Source: Notospermus geniculatus (lineage: Eukaryota; Nemertea; Pilidiophora; Heteronemertea; Lineidae). From it: a stretch of DNA of 64,000 nucleotides. Below, in pieces: positions 1-13,300 of the stretch. The first letter of the stretch is position 1. Every line of letters starts with the position of its first letter. Under the pieces are notes generated by a model. That model did no database searches. It was not told where the DNA came from and saw only the letters and a list, made by a program, of their open reading frames with translations. The stretch covers positions 757,082-821,081 of the forward strand of contig NMRB01000005.1 of the NCBI GenBank assembly GCA_002633025.1, given 5' to 3'. Position numbers and translations under genes: made by a program.

Positions 1-164
1 GGTTCTGGAAGTTAGCTCCTTTTTCCTTTTTTGCATGCTCCTTTTCCCCATCAGCTAGCTTATTTTCTTCAAATAGGCCTATTTAGCTTTCTTTTTGCAA
101 CTTCCATTTTGAGTACCGGCATACATTGTATGGAGATATGCAACACCAGCTCACACTCGCTGAT

Positions 165-276
165 ATGACAATGTATGACATCCTCCCACAGCAGGGCTTT
201 GGTCTCGTTCCTCTTCCTCTGGATGAAGAGGAGCGAGGTAAAAACCCCTGCTGTGGGAGGATGATGTATGATGTTT
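165..276. repeat. Short hairpin (foldback) element
   Basis: A left arm containing CATCCTCCCACAGCAGGG is answered by its reverse complement CCCTGCTGTGGGAGGATG about 70 bases further on. The arms continue inward through a CTCGTTCCTCTTC / GAAGAGGAGCGAG pairing around a short loop. The structure resembles the other small foldback elements in this window. It carries no coding capacity. Confidence 0.7.
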
Positions 277-2417
277 TTGAAAATACACCCCAAACCATCT
301 GTTGATTCCCAAGGTATTGATGTCCTAGATTCCTTGATTGCATGATAGCACTAGGTCACTTCTCCAATCAGATGGTAAAGGTGAGTGGCAGATAACTGTC
401 ATCTCAGACTTATAAAAAACAACACATTTTCAAAATACCATGCTGTTGCGTATTTTGAATATGCAGGCTCCAATTGGCTGGGGAAAGGATGCAGACAATG
501 GAAGTGTGGCATACGGCGGCAGACGCGCGTGGAGTCTTTGTATGTACTGCCATTGAATGCATTGGACCTGAAAACTTTTTGGGCTCATTCATAACCTTGT
601 CATAAACACACTGATCAGTGGACAATATGGAAGCGCTTGAGCATGACAAAGCTGATTGGTCAACCTGGTGTAGATGAGTCCATTTGATTTGGTAGTAGGG
701 TGGTCGGGAGATTGAAAACATTCTGGTTAACATTTATTTCTCAAAGAAGGATACTTCTGAAGCAAAAAATTACAACAGAAGCAGAGATTTTGTGTTCAAA
801 TTCTGTTCTCTTAAATGACCAAGTTGAATTTATTTTGCCAAAAAATTATTTTTATCATCCTTCTCCCCTCTCCTTCCCTGAGTTGGAAGGAAGCATTGAC
901 CCCCTGCAAGTGGTTATGAGGTCAGAGCTGTATGGCTGGAAATTTAAAGTTCCCAAATGTGTACACTTTGCCATCAGCTGGTTTTTGCAAGTGAATCCTG
1001 CAAATTTGGACTTAGTTAGTGGACTATAGAGGATACTTTGTTTTGAAAATATTTGGTGAGTTTCTCATCTGCAAATCTGCCACCATTTACAATGTTGTGT
1101 GTAGTGTATTGGACTCAGTTTCTCTCTGTGGGTTTGAATCCCGGTACAAATACAGTATACACATCAAGAGAGATATTTGCGAAATATCTGGAATGACCGT
1201 CATGTAAACCTTGTTTTCTCTGATTCTGGATACATTGCTGTTTTGATTCAACTTTGGTTTTGATTCAGGTTTTTGCTCGGGGTGTTCCATTGGGTCTGAT
1301 ATTGGATATCATGTTTCTCTCTCCCGATCGATTTGTTATGCCGCCCACTCGACTCGATCCAGTTTCTCGAGCCCGATATCCATTCCATTACTTAGAAATG
1401 AACGTGGGATACAAGGGTTTGCTGATGAGAAAACAATCTACCTCACAACAATTGATATCCAATCATGAATTTGATACCAATTTACACAAATCTGCGGTTG
1501 TCACATTGTTACAACATACTTCACGTGTCTGACCCTGCTGACCTCACGATTTCATTACATCATCTCGATTAGAATGTAATCGATCTGGCGATTTCCCAGC
1601 ATGCACTTTTATGTGACATTTCCTTTCTTGCGTTATTTTCCTCGCTTCCCGATTAATTTGCCCTCATGGATGATTATTGAGGAACTACGATAAGCGTTAC
1701 GGCGACGGTTAGTTCTCGAGAAACTATTGATTTTCTTGTCTCGTGACGTCACACTGCTGGCGGCAGTCGCGATCATGTGATGTAGCGATTAGTATTATGT
1801 GCTGCGTAGTATGAAAAGTGACAAATCACTTAACAAATTACCCCTCTTCTCACAAATGAATATCTTTCAGTTTACTTTCCATTGCCCATATTATTATTTA
1901 CACTACATGTTCATGTTCACAATTTCCACACAACTTCAGAACTTGCCATCAAATGAGGTCTAAAAATAGTCACATGACTGTGCCTTTTCATCTTTTCTTA
2001 GTTACACCTGTTCTAAAAACAGTCACCCGGAGCCGGAATCGTGGGTGTTGTGCTTAAAATAGCACACCATTGGCTATATCAGAAGACATTCCCTCTACCT
2101 ACATGTACATCCTGTGGGAGATGAATCAATCGAAATATTGTTACCACCTTTCCGTCCCTGAACTTTATCGTCGGGTATTATTTGCTTACCATTTATCCAC
2201 GTGGAGGCAGACGGCCACATGGGTATTGTCAAGTACTAATTGATATTTTCACCGTGGAGCACCCATGTTTCACATCGACTCATCACTTTTATTGACCTGG
2301 CTGCGGTGGCTGTGGTTGTATCAGATTCTGATTAACACATTTAATCTGAAAGAATGATTGACAGGTATCGATCAGTCCACACCCTTCGTGTGTATTTCCC
2401 GAATATCTGAATCACAA

Positions 2418-2456
2418 GACCCCACCACCACCACCACCACCACCACCACCACCAGT
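2418..2456. repeat. CAC trinucleotide microsatellite
   Basis: About eleven consecutive CAC/ACC units. Read on the minus strand it gives a run of valines in a short spurious open frame. Confidence 0.9.
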
Positions 2457-4093
2457 ATACTCACAGAAACGTTGAGACCCCCATATTTGGTCAAGGGCAA
2501 ACATTCAGGAATGCTTCCATATAGAATTGAATTTTGATTGTTTACATTACAATGAACCATCAGACACCTGATGGTCTCAACTTGAGTGTCACGACTGTTT
2601 TTAAGCCTTTCACACCCTGAGTTGCCACCATTCAGTCCACTGAAGTGTTATATGGGCCTACATATCGGCCTATATGGTAAATGTCAGCCTACACTGCAAA
2701 TTTGTGATTGACAAGTATTTAAATCACAATAACAGTACACAATCAGAACATAATTATTTTTTGATATTTCAATAGAATGCTTTCAAATGTCAACATCCAT
2801 CATCAATATTCAACAGTTGCTCATCTCATGAAGTGTTGCAATCAGCAATCGATAATCCACTTGGCGCACTCGATATTGAGGGCGGGTCCCTACGGTATTC
2901 TTCGTGTGAATTCTGCATCACCTATAATGAGCCAGCGTTAGTCATTATGTGAGATCTATAATACAGGCCCCATTATAGCGGCAGGCATTTGTATAAAAGC
3001 TTGCAGGTGGTTCACACGATGGATGTCTTAACACTTGAAATGTTACAAAGGAGTAAATATTTACTGAGTGAGATATAATCATTGAGGATTAATGTGTATA
3101 AAAGATATACTCTTCCATATATTTGGTATAGACTGCTGTCCTACAGTCATGGGTCATGTTCCTAAGTTTACGTGAGTACTCATCCACTTGACGTCACTTC
3201 ACTTGTGCTCTTCTCGAATCTTCACTTTTCATCAGTTGTTACCAAAAGTTTTGAATCGAGAGTTGAGCACCTAATATGGCATTAGTAGCCTACAGAGAAA
3301 TAATTGGGCAATTTTAATGTACGGTAGGAGGAAACCGGAGTTGTTGTGCAATAATTGGTGTGAGATTTTCTTTCTTTTGCCCACACTATTAACCGAAAAA
3401 CATTGATGATTGCTTGTGGTCCTCACAGTGTAGCAAAGTTCAAACAAAGTTTCATATCATCATCATCATGGCCAACAGACATTCCAGGACATGTTTTTAT
3501 CAATTTAATTGTTTGCAAATGCTTCATTATATTCTCCAACACCGCGTCCAACTTATTGTGTGTTATCAGACTTCCATCCGATTGTTGGTTGATTAAAACT
3601 GTGAAGTTATGTGTGGCTTCTGCGTCATCAACACCGCGATTGCCTGCCGTTTACCGGTCAAACACGCGCCGGTACAAATCACGCCAGAAACACAATATTT
3701 TGATGACGTAGCTATGGAATTATTCGATCCTATTGGTGGTACTATATCACACTATCCAGCGACTATTTATTTTGTAACAGTTAACGTCATGCTACATCAT
3801 TGTCGGGATAAAAACTCGGTCGTCATTCGGTCATCGGCAGAATCATACCTATAGGTAAACACATAAACGCCATTGGCTAATTGGACAGAACATTCACGAT
3901 GATCAATCAATTACTGTACACTGTGGATTGTTTTATTATGATTCCCGTGTAGTTGCGTCTGCTACGTAATGATGCAGTCATCAGTATCAATATAGTACCG
4001 GGTGCAGAATCGCATAAAACGACCGATAAGGTGTAGAGGGTCTAGTTATATCAGATTCATTCGTGCTTGACTTGCGGAGGAGGCGAAATTTGG

Positions 4094-4104
4094 AAGATGG
4101 CGGC
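4094..4104 (+). promoter_or_regulatory. YY1-like initiator motif overlapping an upstream ATG (copy 1)
   Basis: The sequence AAGATGGCGGC matches the well-known YY1 binding consensus found near metazoan transcription starts. It contains an ATG that opens a 52-codon frame (4097-4255) beginning MAARRVYLRRRGSLNMQQ. This marks a likely promoter or leader of the ANKFN1-type gene. Binding is inferred from the motif only. Confidence 0.45.
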
Positions 4105-4255
4105 AAGACGTGTTTACCTCCGACGACGCGGAAGTTTGAATATGCAACAATCAACGATCATTACGCAGTTTGTTCTTAATTCCATCAAATGGTCAGCCAT
4201 CAGGGATATCATCTGCCCTTTTTCCTCACCCATGTCATTGGTTCTCCTGTGTTGA
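4097..4255 (+). CDS. Upstream ORF or alternative first coding exon of the ANKFN1-type gene
   Basis: A 52-residue frame starts at the ATG inside the YY1-like motif. It begins MAARRVYLRRRGSLNMQQ, which is arginine-rich, and ends at a TGA before the main leader. The same frame is intact in copy 2 (7895-8053) with only I to V and W to R changes. It could be a leader uORF, or the true N-terminus if a donor site lies inside it. I could not find a convincing donor. The function is unknown. Confidence 0.3.
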   Translation: MAARRVYLRRRGSLNMQQSTIITQFVLNSIKWSAIRDIICPFSSPMSLVLLC

Positions 4256-4398
4256 TTCTGTCGGGATTTTCCCACATGAAGTGACCCGCTGGGAGCAGGA
4301 GCTGCCGTGCTTAGGATCATCATCGAAGATACAACGAAGAATCATTCTGGATGTCATATTCATGGAATCATACACCCCCTGTTTGTTATTTCGGGAAC

Positions 4399-7300
4399 AT
4401 GGATACAGAATCTTTACCATCTTTGTCAGATGATATTTCCTTCCCAGCCGTTGGATGCCTGACCATGTCTTGTTTCAGGTCCTGCGATGACTTCTCTGAG
4501 TTTTCAGAACCACAATTCAAAAACCCATCATTACTTGACTTGAAATATGAGGGCAACGAAGACATTTTAAACATTTGGCTGATGTATGAACGTGGTTGTT
4601 TTTTCAGGGGTAGTTTAACCGGAAGTAAGGGTCTTTCACGGCTAGCGCGACGACTCAGTCAGAAGGAGCGTCGGACACGCGACACTGATTGTTTGGAGAA
4701 ACGTACACTCCGACAGAGATCGGTCAGTTTAGATTGGTAAGTAAATTTCTCCTTTAGTTGTTGTGTGAAGTGTTGCATGGTGTACTCAGTTCATGCTTCA
4801 GTTATCAGATGCTTTTGATGGATGTCTACTGTCGCTCATCAATCCTGTTGTAGCGGTCAGTTAGTTTTTACTTTTCTTTCATTTCATGCACTCATTTCTT
4901 TTATCATTATTTTTTGTAGGACAGAGAAATTTAATGTGAAAAATGCATGCCAACAAAATAAAGAAAATGAAACAAAAAGGTTTGTCCCCATACCAGATCT
5001 TTACCTCCAAAAATTAACCCGCTTCCCTTCAGTTTTTCACAAATTAACCTTTTCATTCCTTGTAAAGTTGCCTTCACCTCACTGTATAACACTAAAGCCT
5101 CCACCACACACCTGTTCAGATTGAGATGCACCCAATGGAGTATACCTGGTATTCATGACATCCATTGTCTAATGAAGACTTCAACTTGACTGGATTCAGT
5201 TATCACCTTCTAACCTAAACTACATAAAATTTTGAGCTGTTATCAGTACGTCACTATATTATGTGGATGTAACATACGTAGATCTTCTGATAACCATGTT
5301 GAATTTCTGACTTATTTCACACACTCTCATGTATGTACTTGCGTCACACGTTTATTCTTCATTTTGACTTCAACCACCAGCACATTAACATTGAATTGTA
5401 CGGTACCTTTGATTTTGTTTCAAGAAAATTTTCTCAATTCCTTATGTCCTGACTAACTCAAGGCTTTTCATGAACTCCATGTGAATTTTCTGATGATTTG
5501 ATGTTTGCATCTTTTCTGTTCTTCCAGTGGCGACGGACGGCGGGTAAGCCTGCTAACGACGGCGTATACGGCGTGCAATGATGAGCAATTGGCGCTACCA
5601 TCATCACCGAGCATGCCATCAAAGTTGGCCCGAGGTGGTGTGTCGCCAAACGCCAAGCTCACAAGGAATACATCGGGTAAGAAATCTACAGTCATCGAGG
5701 CGTATGATTTAAATCTATTCAGAACCTGAACCGATCTAAAATCTATTTAGAACTTGAACCGGTCTCTGCAGTTGTTTAGGAAACCAGACAACTTTACTCT
5801 TGATCATAATCAGCATAACTCTGAGCTTTCTGCAGATGTTCACAACTCCCTTCCCTAAGCTTTTCTTGTGTTACTTTATTTCAACGAAGTCCCATTTCAT
5901 CTTTTAGGTAAAAGAAAAGGAAGTGCTGATATTATTGACGGTTCCCTGTTTGTTTCACGAGCTGAGAAAAAGAAATCTGAGAGAAAAGTAACTGGTATGG
6001 ATTCACAAGGTATGTCCAGTTATCTTTAGCTTTAACGAGCTTCTAATTTCGGTCCGTCCCATGATGGTCACCATGTACTCAGTTCCATGTTTTTGATCTC
6101 AAATTCTACTAAAAATCTCTGTCAACCATGAATGGAATGAGCACCAGACATTCTTTATTGGCCATTTCATTCCATTGAATTATTTTGGTCACGGAATGTT
6201 TGCCTTGGGAAGTTTTTCAAAACGGGTTATTCAATTCCTGGCTTCATTCTGCCTCCCATTTCCAAATCAGGACGTGCTTTGATTTTCTGACGTTTTAAGA
6301 ATGATAAACGTGAGAAATTTGCCATTGTTGTTGTCCACTTCCCCGATGCCGCATGTCATTAGGAAGATTGAGGCTTAGACCGCATTTGGGAAGAATTTCA
6401 AATGTTTAAGAAATCTCTCGTAACTTTTAAATATAGCCGGTAAACAATTTGGAATTGATAGCGGTATCATCCTTCAAGCACTCTTGACTCTTCAATGTGA
6501 ATTCATTTGCCGGAGTTCCTGTTTGAAGCAAGGTGGCTTATGTTCGGTCTGAGACGGGGCTCCCGCTAAGGATGAGGTTTTGGAAGAACCACCATGTCTT
6601 CTATGTAAATTGGAGTTATCAGGTTTTCACTCTGTTTTCAGCCTTGTTTGATGCTGTCGAGCATCAGGATATGGATGCAGTCAAAACTCTTCTGGAGACA
6701 AATAACTATGATATCAACTGGTGAGTATACTTTAAGAATCATATCAGATTTGGTAAACTACTTCAGAACTGACCTGTTCTCTGCATTCATAGATGTCCAG
6801 GACAAAATGTGGACTGGATTTGAGACAGACTTCTTTAGAAAAACCAGAAATAGGATACCAGTCCCTTTGCAGCCTTTGTTTCTGTCTGCATCAATATTGT
6901 GGTGGGCGAAATATATCGGAGTGAATCGATTGTTGCTATACATGATCTCCAGAATATCTAAAATCACAACTTCTCTCCAATTTCCTTGACTTTTCTTTTA
7001 AGTTGATTTATATGATATTTGACAATGATGTTGATTCTTTTCGTAGCCGCTGCAAAAACGCAGGTGGTTCTGTTTGATGTTTGCAGAACTATTGACTTAC
7101 GAATGTTATTGTTTGCTAAATCATCATTTCATGAAGCTAGCCCATGATTGATGCCCGTCGCTTTTTCATTCAGTGACGTCATCGTGTGGTATTATCTGTA
7201 TATTTGACACTTTAATCTGTTGTTCTTTCAGTGTTAATGACGATGGTTTTATGCCCCTTGATATTGCTATCATGACAAACAACATGCCTCTTGCCAAACT

Positions 7301-10300
7301 CATGCTCAAATATGGTGCTAAAGAAAACACAAAATGTAAGTTTTCTTCACTTTTTTATCCACTTGTCACATTTTAAAAATCAGTGATAAGTCTTCTATTT
7401 TCTTCAGTTTTGCATGCTTTTCAGTATTCTAATGGCTCTGCTTCTATTTCAGGGTTCAACAATCAGCAAGTTCTTGAAAAATTGACAGGTCTTGTGAACA
7501 GCGCTGCTCGACGGGTAGTCGACCTGATGGCCACGGTGGTAAATGGTGCGTCAGGAAAAGGAAGTGTCTCAAGCAGCCAGCATAGAGTAAGTTCAAAAGA
7601 ACTTGGTTTTCTTTTAGGATTTCTTTTCCTGTTCTTAGCCCTTCCTTATGCACAAGCATTATCATGTAAAATGATGTACTGGTAAACGAGTTTAAGTTTG
7701 GAACTTATACCAATGATTCTACTTAACAAATGCTGAATGAAAATATCAAATATTTTGTTTAATTCATCTTTGTGATTGGTCGACTAAATGTTCAGTAAAG
7801 TAAAAAAAAATGTCGATAAAATAATGTTTCGTCTTATGAATAGTAAAATCATTAAGTGTGCCTTATGACTTGCGGAGGAGGCGAAATTTGGAAGATGGCG
7901 GCAAGACGTGTTTACCTCCGACGACGCGGAAGTTTGAATATGCAACAATCAACGATCGTTACGCAGTTTGTTCTTAATTCCATCAAAAGGTCAGCCATCA
8001 GGGATATCATCTGCCCTTTTTCCTCACCCATGTCATTGGTTCTCCTGTGTTGATTCTGTCAGGATTTTCCCACATGAAGTGACCCGCTGGGAGCAGGAGC
8101 TGCCGTGCTTAGGATCATCATCGAAGATACAACGGAGAATCACTCCTGGATGTCATATTCATGGAATCAGACACCCCCTGTTTGTTATTTCGGGAACATG
8201 GATACAGAATCTTTACCATGTTTGTCAGATGATATTTCCTTCCCAGCCGTTGGATGCCTGACCATGTCTTGTTTCAGGTCCTGCCATGACTTCTCTCAGT
8301 TTCAGAACCACTGTTTCAAAAACTCAACATTACTTGACTTGAAATATGAGGGCGACGAAGACATTTGTAACGTTTGACTGATGTGTGAATGTGGTTGTCT
8401 TTTCAGGGGTAGTTTAACCGGAAGTAAGGGTCTTTCACGGCTTGCGCGACGACTCAGTCAGAAGGAGCGTCGGACACGTGACACTGATTGTTTGGAGAAA
8501 CGTACACTCCGACAGAGATCGGTCAGTTTAGATTGGTAAGTAAATTTCTCCTTTAGTTGTTGTGTGAAGTGTTGCATGGTGTACTCAGTTCATGCTTCAG
8601 TTATCAGGTGCTTTTGATGGATGTCTACTGTCGCTCATCAATCCTGTTATATTATGCACTCAAATGTTCTTGGCCAATCATGTGCAGAAGATTGCATCAT
8701 GTGATCTTAGGATGTCACATCGTATCGGATCCTCAATCCTCGTATCGGATCCTAACACCTCGTATCGGACAGCCCTCCTAGTTTTAGCCAATCAGGGCAT
8801 AGGCCTATTATAGTTGCTTGGCAACTTGAGAATCTCTCCATCATTCCTGGCCAATCATGTGATCATAGGATGTCACATCGTATCGGATCCTCAATCCTCG
8901 TATCGGATCCTAAAACCTCGTATCGGTGAGAACATTTGATTGTATAATATAGCAAAGAGTGGATGGCAGGTCGTCCAATATGGATTTTTGTTGGATGAAG
9001 AAAAGTTATATCGGACTCGGCTTCGCCTCGTCCGATATAACTTCTCTTCATCCAACAAAAATCCATATTGGACGACCTACCATCCACTATTTGTATAGTA
9101 GCGATCAGTTAGTTTTCACTTTTCTTTCATTTCACCCACTCATTTCGTTTATCATTATTTCTTGTAGGACAGAGAAATTTAATGTGAAAAATGCATGCCA
9201 ACAAAATAAAGAAAATGAAACAAAAAGGTTTGTCCCCATACCAGATCTTTACTTCCAAAAATTACCGGTAACCCACTTCCCTTCAGTTTTTCACAAATTA
9301 ACCTTTTCATTCCTTGTAAAGTTGCCTTCACCTCATTGTATAACACTACATGTAAAGGCTCCACACACCTGTTCAGATTGAGATGCACCCATCATATAGA
9401 GTATATTCATAACATCCATTGTCTAATGAAGACTTGAACTTGACTGGATTCAGTTATCACCTTCTAACCTAAACTACATAAAATTTTGAGCTGTTATCAG
9501 TACGTCGCTATCATTATGTGGATGTAACATACGTAGATCGTCTGATAACCATGTTGAATTTCCGACTTTTTTCACACACTCTGTATATGTACTTGCGTCG
9601 CACGTTAAATTCTTCATTTTGACTTCAACCACCAGCACATTAACATTGAATTGTACGGTACCTTTGATTTTGTTTCAAGAAAATTTTCTCAATTCCTTAT
9701 GTCCTGACTAACTCAAGGCTTTTCATGAACTCCATGTGAATTTTCTGATGATTTGATGTTTGCATCTTTTCTGTTCTTCCAGTGGCGACGGACGGCGGGT
9801 AAGCCTGCTAACGACGGCGTACACGGCATGCAATGATGAGCAATTGGCGCTACCATCATCACCGAGCATGCCATCAAAGTTGGCCAGAGGTGGTGTATCA
9901 CCAAACGCCAAGCTCACAAGGAATACATCGGGTAAGAAATCTACAGTCATCGAGGCATATGATTTAAATCTATTCAGAACCTGAACCGATCTAAAAATCT
10001 TTTTAGAACTTGAACCGGTCTCTGCAGTCGTTTAGGAAACCAGACAACTTTACTCTTGATCATAATCAGCATAACTCTGAGCTTTCTGCAGATGTTCACG
10101 ACTCTCTTCCCTAAGCTTTTCTTGTGTTACTTTATTTCAACAAAGTCCCATTTCATCTTTTAGGTAAAAGAAAAGGAAGTGCTGATATTATTGACGGTTC
10201 CCTGTTTGTTTCACGAGCTGAGAAAAAGAAATCTGAGAGAAAAATAACCGGTATGGATTCACAAGGTATGTCCAGTTATCTTTAGCTTAAACAAGCTTCT

Positions 10301-13300
10301 AATTCGGGTCCGTCCCATGATGGTCACCATGTAATCAGTTCCATGTTTTTGATCTCAAATTCTACTAAAAATCTCTGTCAACCATGAATGGAATGAACAC
10401 CAGACATTCTTTATTGGCCATTTCATTCCATTGAATTATTTTCGTCACGGAATGTTTGCCTTAGGAAGTTTTTCAAAACGGGTTATTCAATTCCTTCCTT
10501 CATTCTGCCTCCCATTTCCAAATCAGGACGTGCTTTGATTTTCTGACGTTTTAAGAATGATAAACGTGAGAAATTTGCCATTGTTGTTGTCCACTTCCCC
10601 GATGCCGCATGTCATTAGGAAGATTGAGGCTTAGACCGCATTTGGGAAGAATTTCAAATGTTTAAGAAATCTCTCGTAACTTTTAAATATAGCCGGTAAA
10701 CAATTTGGAATTGATAGCGGTATCATCCTTCAAGCACTCTTGACTCTTCAATGTGAATTCATTCGCCGGAGTTCCTGTTTGAAGCAAGGTGGCTTATGTT
10801 CGGTCTGAGACGGGGCTCCCGCTAAGGATGAGGTTTTGGAAGAACCATCATGTCTTCTATGTAAATTGGAGTTATCAAGTTTTCACTCTGTTTTCAGCCT
10901 TGTTTGATGCTGTCGAGCATCAGGATATGGATGCAGTCAAAACTCTTCTGGAGACAAATAACTATGATATCAATTGGTGAGTATATTTTAAGAATCATGT
11001 CAGATTTGGTAAACTACTTCAGAACTGAACTGTTCTCTGCATTCGTAGATGTTCAGGACAAAATGTGGACTGGATTTGAGACAGACTTCTTTAGAAAAAC
11101 CAGAAATAGGATACCAGTCCCTTTGCGGCCTTTGTTTCTGTCTGCATCAATATTGTGGTGGGCGAAATATATCGGAGTGAATCGATTGTTGCTATACATG
11201 ATCTCCAGAATATCTAAAATCACAACTTCTCTCCAATTTCCTTGACTTTTCTTTTAAGTTGATTTATATGATATTTGACAATGATGTTGATTCTTTTCGT
11301 AGCCACTGCAAAAACGCAGGTGGTTCTGTTTGATGTTTGCAGAACTATTGACTTACGATTGTTATTGTTTGCTAAAGCATCATTTCATGAAGCTAGCCCA
11401 TGATTGATGCCCGTCGCTTTTTCATTCAATGACGTCATCGTGTGGTATTATCTGTATATTTGACACTTTAATCTGTTGTTCTTTCAGTGTTAATGATGAT
11501 GGTTTTATGCCCCTTGATATTGCTATCATGACAAACAACATGCCTCTTGCCAAACTCATGCTCAAATATGGTGCTAAAGAAAACACAAAATGTAAGTTTT
11601 CTTCACTTTTTTATCCGCTTGTCACATTTTAAAAATCTGTGATAAGTCTTCTATTTTCTTCAGTTTTGCCTGCTTTTCAGTATTCTAATTACTCTGCTTC
11701 TATTGCAGGGTTCAACAATCATCAAGTTCTTGAAAAATTGACAGGTCTTGTGAACAGTGCTGCTAGACGGGTAGTCGACCTGATGGCCACGGTGGTAAAT
11801 GGTGCATCAGGAAAAGGAAGTGTCTCAAGCAGCCAGCATAGAGTAAGTTCAAATGAACTTGGTTTTCTTTTAGGATTTCTTTTCCTGTTCTTTGTCCTTC
11901 CTTATGCACAAGCATTATCATGTAAAATGATGTACCGGTAAACGAGTTTAGGTTTGGAACTTATACCAATGATTCTACTTAACAAATGCTGAATGAAAAT
12001 ATCAAATATTTGGTTTAACCATTACAAAATAAGGTTTTCATCTTTTTGATTGGTCGACTAAATGTTCAGTAAAGTAAAAAAAAATGTCGATAAAATAATG
12101 TTTCGTCTTATGAATAGTAAAATCATTAAGTGTGCCTTTATATGCAGAAGTTTAAATCTTCATTGGAGGAAAACCCAAACTCAAATTTGAACAGCATGAT
12201 AGTGTTTGTGCAATGCTAATAGGGCCTAAGACGAGTGGCTTACGTATTAAAACGTGGCCAATAACAAAAGGGTAGCTAATACCCTCCTTGTGGCCATTGT
12301 CTGCCTGCCAGGACGGGACAATTACTCAGCATGATAAAGACCTAGTAATTTCCGCAGGGCCTATATCACTGATCAAATACATACAAAACTGAATTACCCC
12401 TTACTAGGCCTAGAAAGCTTATTTTACATTCAATCCCAAACACTTATACACCTATGACAGAGGGGCTATATGGCATTCTTTGGTCACGTAAGTGGATGGT
12501 ACGTGCAGGTGAGAGACGGATCTTCAAGTGGGTGGGTCACTATGAGAAACGTTGGGGACACTTGAGTTAGTACAAACAGGGGTTGGTTATAGGTGAAGTA
12601 CCATTGCATGATACTTCTTGGCCTATTGTGTACCATCTTGAGATTGTACTCTCAATATACAACTACGTGTCCTGGTACAGATTTCCTATGCATTACAATA
12701 CCAAACATTTGTTCAGTTCAGACCAGGATTTCAGATCTCCGGACACGGATTGGGAGTACGGATCTTAGCAGAGTAAACAGGATTCCATATTCTATTTTTC
12801 AGGAAAATGAGAGGCAGTTGAGTTTATGGGAGTTCCGTCATCGGCTCTTGAAACGGATGAAGTTAGGGTATGAGCAAGCAAGTAAGTAATGAATACCGGT
12901 ACACAAAAAAATGCCAATCCATATTTGGTACAACCAGTCATTCTGACTTTATTTATCCTTTGCGGCCGGACTCTAACCGCAGTACATTCTTAGAATGCAT
13001 CAAGAAAATTATCATTACCGGTAATGGATGAGTGCAACTGTATAATTTACCCATTAAGACCAACCTGAACCTTAAATGATCATATCAAGAAATTACCGCT
13101 CTTGTAAGAACTATGGAGACCTCTAAATGTCTCCATTTTTCATACCGTGGGGAGAAATGATTGACTCATTGGATCAATTATTGAATCTCATAATCGTTGG
13201 TTATTCTGGGCAGACGACATTTTCTGCGAAGTTTATCTTCATTTGGATCAACTTTTAGCATGAATGGTTGAGGAGACTTTTCCGATTCTGTAATCTATTC

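Larger units (their letters stand above)
1..4067. other. Upstream non-coding region, no supported gene
   Basis: No stretch here shows a recognisable protein domain or a convincing pair of splice sites around conserved-looking coding sequence. The open frames present are short and of random composition. The region contains a hairpin near 165-272, a CAC trinucleotide run near 2422-2455, and ordinary AT-rich sequence. It may include regulatory DNA or far 5' exons of the ANKFN1-type gene that starts to the right, but nothing proves this. Confidence 0.6.
4068..7865 (+). repeat. Tandem segmental duplication, copy 1 (ANKFN1 leader plus six exons)
   Basis: The block beginning TGACTTGCGGAGGAGGCG and ending AAGTGTGCCTT is repeated directly in 7866-12138. 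The two copies align over their whole length with scattered substitutions and small indels, in exons and introns alike. Copy 1 is about 3.8 kb and lacks the roughly 455-bp insertion found in copy 2. There is no N at the junction. The block spans a conserved leader and six coding exons of the ANKFN1-type gene and ends just before the next exon's acceptor. Confidence 0.95.
7866..12138 (+). repeat. Tandem segmental duplication, copy 2
   Basis: This is the second direct copy of the 4068-7865 block. It contains the same leader and six exons with identical exon lengths (129, 149, 102, 79, 104 and 134 nt). It is about 475 bp longer, mainly because of an insertion at about 8647-9103 that carries a long hairpin. 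Only two amino-acid differences separate the six coding exons (V to I near 10248 and Q to H near 11721); the other exon differences are silent. Confidence 0.95.

Noticed and set aside
1254-1532. 92-codon plus-strand ORF
   Set aside because: No homology recognised and no exon-like boundaries.
3609-3854. 81-codon plus-strand ORF before the ANKFN1 gene
   Set aside because: No recognisable domain, no splice-site support, and length within chance for this composition.
6648-6989. 113-codon ORF over an ankyrin exon, repeated at 10904-11245
   Set aside because: It is a different frame of the ankyrin exon running into the intron; the repetition is due to the tandem duplication.
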